A stretch of 64,000 nucleotides of DNA from Pristionchus mayeri (lineage: Eukaryota; Nematoda; Chromadorea; Rhabditida; Neodiplogasteridae): assembly GCA_036245805.1 (NCBI GenBank), contig BTRK01000004.1:28257541-28321540 (forward strand). Reading direction: 5' to 3'. A program made the translations under genes and the position numbers. Positions 1-10,900 of the stretch are shown piece by piece. The notes beneath the pieces were generated by a model. That model was given only the letters and a program-made list of their open reading frames with translations, was not told where the DNA came from and searched no databases. The stretch's first letter is position 1. Each line of letters opens with the position of its first letter.

Positions 1-3000
1 TTCGACGTTGATGGAGAGTTCGCGGTGTTTCTGCTCCTTCAGTTCCTTCAGGGAAGCGGGCATCTCGGGGTAGAGCATCTCGATGGAAGACTCCATCTTC
101 CAGTCACGGGTCTCCTTCTCCACCAGAGGGGTCCTCATTCCGGAGAAGTCGATCTTGCAGTGTCTCAGCTTGTCATCGCACACGGATCTCACTTCCATCT
201 CGGCTTTTCTCTCCTTGCGACCTCCGACGGACTTGATCTGGGCGAAGAGACGATGGGAGAACGCCTTCTCCGACTTGTACTCCTTGGCGTATTTGTGGAA
301 AGAGACACGACGCTCCTCCTCATCCTCAGCCTCCTCGTACTCCTCAGTCTTGAAGTGCTCCTTATTGTCTTCATCGAAGAATCTCTCCATCGAGGGTCTC
401 TCCATCTTCTTCTCATTGAACTGCTCCATCTCAGTCTTGATCACGTACTCCTCGGGAGTCTCCTCAGTCTTCTCGAATGTGATCTCCAGATTGTTCTCTC
501 CGATGAGCATTGCCGAGGGGATTCTCTCCGTTCCTCTCTCCCAGATGTGTCCATGGACGTGTCCCTCAACGTTGATCTTCATTCCGGTAGTCTTCTCCAG
601 ATGGGAAGAACGGATCTTGTGCACGAGAGTCTCGAGTTCCTCCACGTAGATCGTCTTCTCCTTAGGCTCGACCCAGGTGCGCGCCTCCTTGGGCCAGACC
701 TTGATGTAGGATACGGGACGGGTCTGGATCTGGGCGACACGACGGGATTCCTTGGGGAGTGCGAGGGTGGTCTTGACCTCGATCTTCTTCTCCCAGTTCA
801 TCTCAGTGGTCATGTCGACGGGGACGTTCATCTGGGCGGAGTGGAGCATCTTGAGTCCGAGAGAGACCACGGGGTTCACAGTCTCAACCGAAGTGATGTG
901 AGTAGAGGCCAGAGTGGGACGGGCCTGGAGACGGAGACGGAGACCATCGATCGACTTGCCGTTCTTAGGCTCCATCTCAACCTTGACGAGTCCCTCAACG
1001 TTGAAGATGGTGGGCATCTTGGAAGAGAAGACGAGGGGAGTTCCCATGGAATGGACTATGGTTCGAGTACGCTCGTAGACGAAGGAAGAGAGGAGGGTGT
1101 TGAATCTGTATCCCTTGGCGAGGATGGACTCGATCTCTCCCAGCTCGATTCTTCCATTGCGAACGACGTTCTTGATGATCTCGGGGATGACGTCCTCATC
1201 GATGGGAAGAAGGGCGTAGTCCATATCACGGAATCTGATGTAGACGAGTGCATGAGGATCCTGCTCCTTCTGCTTGCGAGAGACGATCGACAGCTTCGAG
1301 AAGAGACCACGGAGGATCTCGGTGGGCTTGAAGGTGGCGGATCTCTTTCCACGGACGATGATCTCTTCGAGTCCCTGCTGGTCGACCTTCTCGATGATCG
1401 AGGAGAGAACTTGGTCGATGTTGTGCTGGCTGAATCCGATCTGAGCGAGGTACTTGTTCCACTGGCCGGCGAACGTACAGGGTGCGAGAAAAGTATGGTG
1501 ACAAGTCTTTGATGTAATATCTCGCGAAGTAATGATATCATAGATTCCTGCTTTCGCCATTGTATGCCTGCGTACAGTACCTCCAACAATTTTATCACAG
1601 TTCCCCATCTATCGATTTTGCCTTTCAGAGCTTTTCGATTTTCAAGTTCGAAAAAATGGGCCCTTGGCCCGCAGCTCATTTTTCTCTTTAATTAATAATA
1701 ACAAAATCTTCGGATAATTATTCCCTCACTTTCTCAATTTGAGTATGGAGAGCAACCATTCCTCTTTAAAGTATACTTGTTTAGGCGGAAATACGTTATC
1801 AGGAAACGGAGAAATATGAAAATAACTGCATCACATTTTGATACGGAATTATCCTTTTGAAAAATCACATTTTTGAATTTCTTTCTCAGCATCCATATAT
1901 TGAGATATAAACTTGTATGTTGTATGCGAGGACCGAATTATGAATTTTAATAGCGTCAAACTGAATGAAAACATGTTTTAAATAACTGAACCATACATGC
2001 GAAAATATGGCTGAAAACGACACTTGGGACAGATTCGAAACTTGTACAGAAGCAGATTAGCTTTCCCAATTTAAACTGAAAGCATATTTACACTACTGAA
2101 TGGACGTGTACCATAATACATACGGTTATATTTTTCTACAATTCATATTTGATGGACGCGACATCTTTATTCGAGAAAATGTTTTCGAGGGCCGTTCGTC
2201 ACAGCTTACTTTTAAATATTTTTTAGCTGAACAACCAAATCCCCAAATTAAATGGACCCATATTTAGACTTGTGCACAAGTGCCCTTCTTAAGAAAAAAT
2301 AATGGAATGCGCCACCTATTACATTGTTGTAATGCTGCATTAAAGAATACGACTCATGCAGTGAGAGAAACAGGATCGTTTTTCTTCACTAAATTTTTAA
2401 TAAATTAAATCTCGTAAATTTAAAAGAAATATTTGTTTGATACTTGAGCGCTAAATAGATACATAGCTAAGGTACATGGTGCAAAAAACTGGGAGAAATT
2501 AGAACACTGCGCACCAAGTGGGGCCTAATTGAAATATGTCACAATACTTTTCTCGCACCCTGTAGTCTCCAGAGTGGTCGTGATCTCCTTGGGGAGGACC
2601 GAGTCGTTGGCGAAGAGGGCGGCCCAGTTGAAGGTGACTCCAACATTCTGCTCCTCGGAGAAGAGGGAGAAGTGCTTGTAGGTGGAGGAGAGGAGCTTGC
2701 GGGGCTGGACTCTAGCCATGCGGAGGGAGGTCTTGATGGCATCGCTCATCGACTTCTCGCAGGGAATCTCGGAGTTGGAGAGCTGATGGAGAGAGGAGAG
2801 GATGAAGGAGTGAACCTGGGTGGAGGGCTCTCTCTCGAATTGGTTCACGATCTGTTCGATGGTGTTCTTCTCGGGGATGGTCTGCATCAGCTGATGGAAG
2901 GCAGCTACGCGGATCTCGGGATGCTCACGAGTGTTCTTGTACACGGGCATCAGGACGGAGACCATCTTGCGGGGAAGGACAGAGCGGAGCTTGCGAAGGG

Positions 3001-5119
3001 ACTCGATGGCTTGGATTCTGATGGTCTTCTCCTCCTTCTCGTCACGGATGATCTTCTCTAGAGGGAAGACGATCAGATCCATTCAAGAGTTGGCGATGGT
3101 CTTCAGGGCGAGGATCTTCTCGTATCTAGTCTCGGCCTTCTCGAACTCCTCGACGAGATCACGAACGAATCTTTCCTTGACGTCACGGGGGCACTTTCTC
3201 TCCTCGGCAGATTCGATGGCCAGAAGGTCACGATGCTCTCCACACACTCCGTTCATCAGAGCTCCGACGGTGAGCCAGCAAGACTGACGGATGAGGGGAT
3301 CACGACGGGTATCCTTGCAGAGAGAGACGAGAGACGAGATCATCTTCTCGGAGGGGACACGGATGGAGGTGAGCTGCTTGAGGAGAGAGGCAGTCTTGAG
3401 GGGGGAGACCTCGCGAGAGCGCATCTTCTCGATCAGATGGTCGACGGTGTTGAAGTAACCGGCCTGGGCGAGGGCATCCTCGAAGATGTTCTTCATCTGC
3501 TGACGGACGGATTCCTCCTGGGACTCCGACTGACAGATCTCCTTGTTCATTCTTCTGATATCTTCCTTAGTGGCGAGACGAAGGATCTCGACGATACGAG
3601 AGAACTCGTGAGTAGCCGTGAGTTCGATTCCCTTCTCCTCAGATTCCATCTTGACGATGATGGACTTGACGAGACGAGCGACAACTTCGGGCTTGTTCTT
3701 GATCTCGGGGAAGGGGCAATCTCTGAGGAGAGACTCGTCTCCAGTAGCAAGGAACTTCTCCTCCTTCTTCTCCCATTCCATGGAGTAGAGGAGAGACTCC
3801 TTCTCACTCTTGATCGTGACCATTCTCTTCTCCTCCTTGTTCACTTCCATCAGTCTCATCTTTGCAGCCACGAGAGTCGTGAAGAAGGACTCAGTCTCGG
3901 AGAGGGGAGCATAAGTGTAGGCGGATCTAACTTCGATCTCATCGATCACGAAACGAGAGGGGGATCCACGGATACGGTAGTTGAAGACGGAGGATGACTC
4001 GACGTTCCTCTCCTCTCTAGAGTACTTCTTCTCGCACGAGGGGCATTCGTCTCCGAAGCGGAAATTGTATCTCTGCCCGACACGACGAGAGCACTTCTCG
4101 AAGTTGATCGACTTGGTCACGAGCATCTCGGAATCCTTGCGAGAGGAAGACGAGGGAAGAATCGTGTACATCACCTCGCAATCTCCCTCCAGAGTCACCT
4201 GAAAGAAGAAGAATGAGGAGTGGGTAGAATGAGTTGATAGGGATGGATAGGCAGATGATGGAGGGATAGAATGAATTGAGAAGTTAAATCTACCTCGGGA
4301 GAGGTGAAGAAGGTGTCCTTCTTCGAGTCCACCTCATTCAGGAAACGGGACTCGTGGGTATTCTTCTGGGCAAGGTTAACCTGCAATTGGAGTGATTAGA
4401 TTAGGGAGATGAAGGGTGAGTACCTGGAGCATGTTGATGTAGGATCTCTTGATGTTCTTGGACCAGGGCATATCCTCACGGTCGAACTCGATGTCGGAGA
4501 CGAGCCCATCCTCGTAGCGGAAACGAACGGGAAGACGGAGCTGATGGAGGTGCTCCTGAACGGATAGAGTAGGGATACTGTAGTATGAGGAAGTAGGGGT
4601 GCTGTAGGATGACGAAGGGTAGGATTACTGACCTCGTTGAATTGGATCTCTTCGAAGAACTCGAAAGGCAGGAGATCCTTGGACTGTTCGATCTCCTTCT
4701 GAGTGGTGGCGATTCGAATGTTGTCGATTCTCAGATGGGCGAGAGTCTCAGATTCGGGGAAGGAAAGAGTGACGATGGACTTTGAACGGAAGAAAGACTG
4801 CTGAGAGCCAGGCACCGGAAGACCGTGACCGAGCTGAAACACGGAGAGAAGAGTCAGTTTGAGATCGAAGAAAGGTACAGTACCTGGGTCTCGAGGTTGA
4901 AACGGTACTCGTAACCAGTCTTGAACGAATCGACTCTGTCGACAGACTCGGAACGACCTTCATTGTTCCATCTGAAGAGGATGTGAGATGGTCAAGGGGA
5001 TGAAGGGGTAGATCAAAGGAGGGGGAGGGAGAGGGATACGGTAGGTCACTCGCTCACCTCAGTGAATCTCTGGCTGCGAAGGCCGCAGCGACCAGGGCGG
5101 CGACTAGAAGAAGACGCAT
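1..5119 (-). pseudogene. vit: Vitellogenin gene, broken by a nonsense codon and a transposon, 3' part off the window
   Basis: Yolk lipoprotein precursor. Exons read 5058..5119, 4884..4971, 4633..4833, 4424..4555, 4294..4380 and a long exon from 4198 leftwards, all with matching phases. The ATG at 5119 opens a signal peptide (MRLLLVAALVAAAFAA). Next come a vitellogenin N-terminal lipid-transport region (for example HLRIDNIRIATTQKEIEQS) and a helical LPD_N region (KTIANS / MDLIVFPLEKII). After the transposon the frame resumes with FAGQWNKYLAQIGF and stays open to base 1 in DUF1943-like sequence. Two lesions are visible. A TGA at 3083-3085 (codon 562) stands where GGA would give NSGMDL. A 1085-bp element interrupts codon 736; removing it with one TA rejoins ETTFAGQW exactly in frame. 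The remaining frame carries no other stop, so decay looks recent. Family sure; which paralogue is unknown. Confidence 0.93.
1478..2562. mobile_element. Tc1/mariner-type non-autonomous element, copy 1, inside vitellogenin exon
   Basis: The element starts CAGGGTGCGAGAAAAGTAT at 1478 and ends with its inverted complement at 2562. The terminal inverted repeats are about 26 bp with one mismatch. TA dinucleotides flank both ends (1476-1477 and 2563-2564), as in Tc1/mariner target-site duplication. The interior is AT-rich. The longest reading frame inside is a roughly 66-codon stretch starting MSCGPRAHFFELENRK near 1679 (-), which I do not recognise. No transposase DDE/D region is visible, so it is probably mobilised in trans. 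A nearly identical copy in the opposite orientation lies at 30711-31786. Confidence 0.93.
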
Positions 5120-5152
5120 CCTGTGGAGTGGTCACTTATCCTCCAGAGGACG

Positions 5153-5162
5153 CTTTTATAGC
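5153..5162 (-). promoter_or_regulatory. Vitellogenin TATA box
   Basis: GCTATAAAAG on the minus strand, 34 bp upstream of the vitellogenin ATG at 5119. It is at the expected place for a strongly transcribed yolk gene with a very short 5' leader. Confidence 0.75.
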
Positions 5163-5263
5163 ACCGCGGGTATCCCGAGGAGCACAGCGTGCACGATTGT
5201 CTCCCCATTTTTCCCATTCTCTAACTTTCTCTGCCACGAGAAAGTGAGCGAAGAAGATTGGGG

Positions 5264-5291
5264 TGTCAATCGGCCTATCAGTAATGTCAAT
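5264..5291 (-). promoter_or_regulatory. VPE1/VPE2-like vitellogenin promoter cluster
   Basis: Two copies of TGTCAAT (5264-5270 and 5285-5291) flank CTATCAG (5275-5281), whose complement is CTGATAG. In Caenorhabditis, vit promoters carry VPE1 (TGTCAAT) and VPE2 (CTGATAA, a GATA site bound by intestinal GATA factors). The cluster is 145-172 bp upstream of the ATG, matching the known promoter-proximal location. The match is seen; intestinal use is inferred. Confidence 0.7.
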
Positions 5292-5421
5292 CTGGGAGCT
5301 TTACTCGAGTAAGGATTGAGGTGCAAGAGAGTAAGAGGGTACAGACAGAAGGAGGAGAGAGAATGGAGATAGGAGAGAGTGGAGGATAGATCTGTTCAGT
5401 CCAACAGACATCCCTCCTAAG

Positions 5422-5428
5422 TGTCAAT
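5422..5428 (-). promoter_or_regulatory. Distal VPE1-like box (TGTCAAT)
   Basis: A third TGTCAAT about 300 bp upstream of the vitellogenin ATG, followed by CAG so that it reads TGTCAATCAG. The rest of 5429-5591 shows nothing further, and the next gene ends at 5592, so the whole vit promoter probably lies within 470 bp. Confidence 0.5.
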
Positions 5429-5591
5429 CAGCATCCAGTCAGTCGTGCCATTCCCTCCAGTGGGATGATGCACACAAACCAAAGAATGAACCATCCACAT
5501 AATCTATTCATCAGTTAATGTACATCATATAAATCAACAATAAGCGAAGGAAGGTGAATGGGATGACGAATGGCGAGATTAGCTGAGGCGC

Positions 5592-7555
5592 TTATGATGA
5601 AGTCCTCTTACAAGCCAGCAGCTTCTCGTCCAGGAATATATCTTCAATGATCTTTGATCTTCCTAATTATCTCGTTACGTGCTCAACATACAAATCATAA
5701 AAATGGAGAGAAATTAGTAGAAAGCATTTAGTAGGAATAAGGTGATCTTTACCTTGCTGTTTAATGGCGCATGGGAAGTGGAGGAACTTCCCATCGACGG
5801 GGATCGATGCTCCCGATTGGTGACACACGAAACATGACTCAAAAAAAGTGGTTATCAGTGTACTTCCATCATCACAACACTAGGAAATATAAATAAAAAG
5901 AGAAGCGAACCTGTCCCCAGAAGACGTTCAGCTTCTCCTCGAGATTCTCCAGTTGATTACCCTGTAATATTATAAGTGTAGGTTTTTATCGAGATTTTAT
6001 GTGATATCAATGAATACATCAGGAGAAGGAGCAGAATGGTGGGAAGAGAACGAGAGTAACTGACAGCCATGTGGATGTCGGGTGCCCACAAGGCGCACGC
6101 CCCATGCAGCCAGATGTCGATGAGGGACGACGAACCACGAGCCATCTACAATCAATCTAGCCTTACTTCGCCCCATTTCATCGGACTATACTACATTATT
6201 AACACGATATGTTCTACTACTCTTCTGAATGAAGGCGAGTTCTTCTGATCACTCACTTTCGCGGGTTTCTTCGTGAGGAACTCCGGCCAGTGTTTCTCCT
6301 CTGCCTGCACGTAGTACGGACCGAAGAGATCGCCTGCATACACTTTTTCGGTTCTATCCCCCATATCAATCTCTTCCCGCTATTCCTTATTGGTCACCCT
6401 CCCCTCCAATTAGGTGTGGCATAGAACGCAATCGGAGAGGAAAAATTCAAAATGAGTGGGCAGTGAATGGCAATAAGGGGGAAGGAATGGTATCAGAAAC
6501 CAAAGAAGTACCCACATTCCTCCGATCTGAGGAGATTCGTTCACTCTCTCATAGAAAGGAATCGTGTATTTCTACAGTATCAAAATAAAGGGAAGCAAAC
6601 CGAGAGACTCCCTGCACGTCCTCTGATGGCAGAGGGCGCATTTCCATGCCGTAAGCAATGCATCCGATCGAAGTTCCACCTGAAGGAGATCAATCACTCT
6701 CATTATTTGAAGAAAGGAAGAAAGATTCAGCAAAAAATGTAGATTGAAGTAGATAGAAGAAGAAGGAAGGAGAAGAGAAAGAAAAGAAGGACGAAGGAGG
6801 GGGAGGAGAGGGAGAAGAAGAAGAGAATTGAAGAAGGAGAAGAGGTAGTTCTCACTTGGTATATCTTGTTCCCCTTCAGTTCCTCCGCCCTCTCTATCAT
6901 GTTGTCATGCGCGTCTGGATTCACGATCTTCACCGAGTCTGATTTCGTGTGCTGTAAAGTATTCAATCACTGCTAGCAGTACTCATCGCCATGCAACATT
7001 ATTTCGGATGGATATGAGATGTGCACAAGACGGATAGATTCATTGTATTTGAAAGACTTGAACAATTGGATGCACTGCACTACCTTAATCACTGCCAGTT
7101 CCTGCTGTTTTTTGTTCTTCCCGAATCTCTGCTGAATCGACTTCGAGATGTGTTTGTTCTCTTCTGCAAGAGACAGATATTGCTTGATTGAAAAAGTATT
7201 GTTTAGCTTTACGTTTACATACATTGTGCACCCGTTAATCACTCAAAATGATAAATATTCTAACGCATTAGTCGACTATCTGACCATGCTCTTCGTCATC
7301 CAACTTCTTCCTCTTGTACTTCCTCTTCGGCTTCGTGGGCTTCTTAACGACAACTGGAGATGTTTCTGCACCTTCTTCCACCTGCTAGTAACATTGTACA
7401 AACGGACGATTTGTAATAAGAGAATTATCGATAGTAGACAAATAAAAGCTGAAGTTTGCAGTGATATTCAAACCCAGTTTATCAAATCAACTAACTTCTT
7501 GTTTGACTTCACCATCTGCAGAAGTGTCAGCTTTGTGCTGTGTTTTAGTCCTCAT
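5592..7555 (-). CDS. TCF20/RAI1-like extended PHD (ePHD) zinc-finger protein, 251 aa
   Basis: Ten exons close in frame: 7496..7555, 7285..7381, 7084..7163, 6856..6951, 6601..6679, 6257..6333, 6065..6145, 5911..5961, 5753..5837, 5592..5641. The N-terminus is Lys-rich (KPTKPKRKYKRKK), nuclear-like. The C-terminal half follows the extended PHD order of vertebrate TCF20/RAI1: WKCALCHQRTCRESLGDLFG (C-x2-C pre-PHD plus the hallmark GDLFGPYY), then LIDIWLHGACALWAP, then SCFVCHQSGASIP, then HFPCAIK. The family binds nucleosomes and regulates transcription. The usual final CPxH is reduced to ACKRTSS before the stop, so one zinc site may lack a ligand. TTTCAG directly before ATAATG at 7555 suggests trans-splicing. 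Family placement is by motif reading only. Confidence 0.85.
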
Positions 7556-7918
7556 TATCTGAAATAAAAACAGAGTAGAAACATGCCAAATAAAACACAA
7601 ACCAAGCGAAAGAAGGAAACCAACAATTCAAAAATATTATAAAAAATTAGTAATCAATATTCTTTGCGAATCCACAGTATGAAATCAGTTGTCGATTAAA
7701 ACTCGCTCTCTTTTCTAAACGACAACTACTGTATCAGCCAAATTTCTTGGTGAAAAACGGTTTTCATAGTAAAATCGGCTTCGTTCTCCTGTGGGCATTG
7801 CATTACTTCTTTTGTTATCGAGCAGTTCTATTCGCCATAGGTTTCGCTACGTTGTCATGGTACCCCCATGCCCTGCATGTAAAATAGGCCTATTCAGTCG
7901 TCCGGCACCGCACACTTG
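7556..7918. promoter_or_regulatory. Shared head-to-head promoter interval (ePHD gene / sec-24)
   Basis: 363 bp, AT-rich, between the start codons of the minus-strand ePHD gene (7555) and plus-strand sec-24 (7919). Both sides carry a trans-splice-type acceptor: TTTCAG at 7559-7564 on the minus strand and ATTCAG ending at 7897 on the plus strand. No TATA box is obvious. It probably works as a bidirectional promoter for two housekeeping-type genes. Confidence 0.5.
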
Positions 7919-10900
7919 ATGTCTGGCGCTCCAAATGGGCCTTCGAAGCTTGGTTTTCCCCAAGCACCTGTCGGAAATCAGCACTACCAGCCGATGAACC
8001 AGTTCCCTCAGTATGGAGCGCCCCAGGTTTATCATTTATACTCAAAGTTGCGAATGTTGACACGTCATCCGGTGATTTTGTGCCGAAAACTAGAAGGCAG
8101 AGTGATATGTTTTGATTTTTCGCGACAAAATGCCTTAATTACAGCAGCCAAATGTTGCGGCATCAGCATTCAGACCTGTGGCGAACGGGCAGCCACATCC
8201 CGGACACAACAATGTAAGTGGCTTTCCTCCTGCTGCACGACAGATTTCTATCCATTCCTAGAATTCCATTCCATCAAGTGCAGAAATAGAAAGTAGGTAT
8301 TGCGTGAAAGAGAAAGCCGGTTCCACTTGACGGCAGTAGTAGTGTGATAGCATGAGCTATGCCGTTCGGAGTTCTTTCCCATCCTTCAACTCAGTTACAA
8401 TCCTCGATTATCGACTGATTGGCAGATGATGGCACCCTCGCCTGCATCTTTCCCTGCTGCCCCGATTGCCCCCAGTCATCAACCACCTCCATCTGCAGGA
8501 ATCGCCCATTCTCTGGCGAGTATGGTTAGTACGAGATACATTTGCATAATTCGCTCGTTTCATCTCTGACGTGCGTTTCTATTTTTCAAATTTCTGTGAA
8601 CAAATTTTGTGAAGTTTTATTGTTACTTCATCCTGTCGGCTGCAATTCCAGGGCATGAGAATATAAATGTAAAGATTGATAATCTGAATTGCTTGCAGTC
8701 CCTGGGTGGTCCATCCCCGTCTGCTCCTCCACCCGCCTCCTTCCCCTCCTTCCCTCCTGCTCCATCTGCCACCCCCGCTTTCCCCGGTGGTCAGCCTAAG
8801 GTAGCATCGGTACCGTATCCTGCTACCTCTCGACCCTCTCCGTTCCCTGGAGGACCACCATCTGCTCAACCCTCTCCGATGCCTGGAGGATTGCTTCCTC
8901 CCATGCAGTCGACCTCCATCCCTCCTCCCGTCACTCCCTCACAGCAGCAGCCGGGATTCCCTCCTCTCCCCTCTGCTGCTCCTCCGAGGATGCCCATGCA
9001 GCCGGTGATGCCTCCTGGCCCGCAGATGATGCCCCATCAGCAGCAGGGAGCATATCCCATGCAGCAGCCGCAGCATCCCAACGCAGGTCTCTCCTTTTCT
9101 TTCACTTAACGTTTGTCAAAGTTGCAACGCTTTCGGATCCCAGTAGTAGAGATACATTATGACTTGGAATAGTTGAACTACACGTATGTACTGTGTTGTA
9201 GGTCCTCCGATGCCTGGTCCTCCTGGTCCGCAGGGCGCAGCACCAGGATTCCCTGCTCCAGCCCCTGCTTATCCCACCCAGCCAGGAGCCTACCCGGGAC
9301 AGCAGCAGCCTGGATATACACAGCAGGCAGGGTACTCGCAGCAGCCTGCATATCCTGGAGGCAAGCCATTTTTACTATTCATGCAATTCCGGAATAGTAA
9401 ATAGAAGAAATGATGATCAGATGTATTATTCTTTAACAACGAACCTTTATTTGATACGAAAATTTGTAAAGTTATTACATCAATAGTTGTTTAGGTCTTC
9501 CGGCTGGTGCCTCATTGACGAATCACGTCGATTTGTCAGTGGAGAGGAGTCCAATGATCGGAGGAATGGAGGAGGTTACAATTCATCCTACCCATTTTCA
9601 TACCACTTCAATTTGACCTATGCTTTCTTTTTAGCAGTGGAATATTTTAGCATAAGTTACTTTTTATCTAAAATCTGCAAAAAAAAATACGAAATTGAGC
9701 GGTAATAATAATAATTTGGACAGGTTTCGTACAATCTCCCGACGAACAACGGACTCGATGTGAAATGCGATCCGAAGTAAGTTGCTTAATGCTTTTGTTT
9801 CATTCTCTCGATATTTCAGTCTGGTGTTTTTTTATGATCCGAGTTCTGACGATTTTGTGAAATGAAATTGTATTATAGTACAAAGGAGGCAATAATATAT
9901 TATCGAAACACATATTCCCACTTGATGTTATTCCATCCCCGACCCATTCCAATTCCCTCTCAGCATCTTCCGCTGCACTCTCAACGCAGTTCCCCAGACG
10001 GATGAATTGCTGCAAAAGGCGAGACTCCCCTTCGGACTCACCCTACATCCATTCAGGGATTGCAAGGTATCCTACTCATCTATTCATATTCTGTATCCAA
10101 TTTCGAAGGCAACAATTTTAATAGTAGTTGAGCATGTGAATAATTATTATTGAAGTTTAATGCCAGGAATTGTTCTGACTGAGACACAGATTCGAAGTTC
10201 TCCTCATATTTTGTTTCAGCAGTTGAACGTGATTCGTGCGAACACGATAGTCCGTTGTCGCTACTGTCGCACGTACATCAATCCCTTCGTCTTCCTTCCC
10301 GATGCGAGGAGATGGAAGTGCAATCTATGCTACAAGGCCAACGATCGTCAGTTATCACCTTCTTTCTCACTTGATCATTTACCAGTTGAATGGTAATCCA
10401 AGGGCACTTATTTACTTCACGGGATCAGCCCAAAATAATTGAGGATCAGATTGGAGCCAGTGTGTCACTGAATAGATAATTAGAATTAATTTAATATAAT
10501 GAGCGCTATGTAATTTGTCTGATTCCCATGTCAACCATCACCATCTCCTTCAAATTCTTATCTCGTGAAGTGAAGATCCATCGTAGGCCCCTTCCTTCTT
10601 CGATCTGATCCTCTTCGCTTTCAGTTCCCGAGGACTTCTGCTACGATTCCTCGACTAAGTCCTTCACTGAGCCAATCCAACGACCGGAGATGAGACACGC
10701 GACGGTCGAGTTCATCGCCCCCAGTGAATACATGGTATCCACTCCCCTTCTACTACTCTATTCTCATCTCGAATTATTCCCTTTTCGACGGCTGCTCTAG
10801 TTGTACTTTAGTAAAGTTTAATTGTTACAATAGCTGATATATCTCCTTCCAATTGGGTATTCCTGCAGCTCCGTCCCCCTCAGCCCTCAGTGTACATGTT

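Noticed and set aside
25..1512. A 495-codon plus-strand open frame, Leu/Asp-rich
   Set aside because: It is the antisense of the vitellogenin exon; the minus-strand frame has clear vitellogenin similarity.
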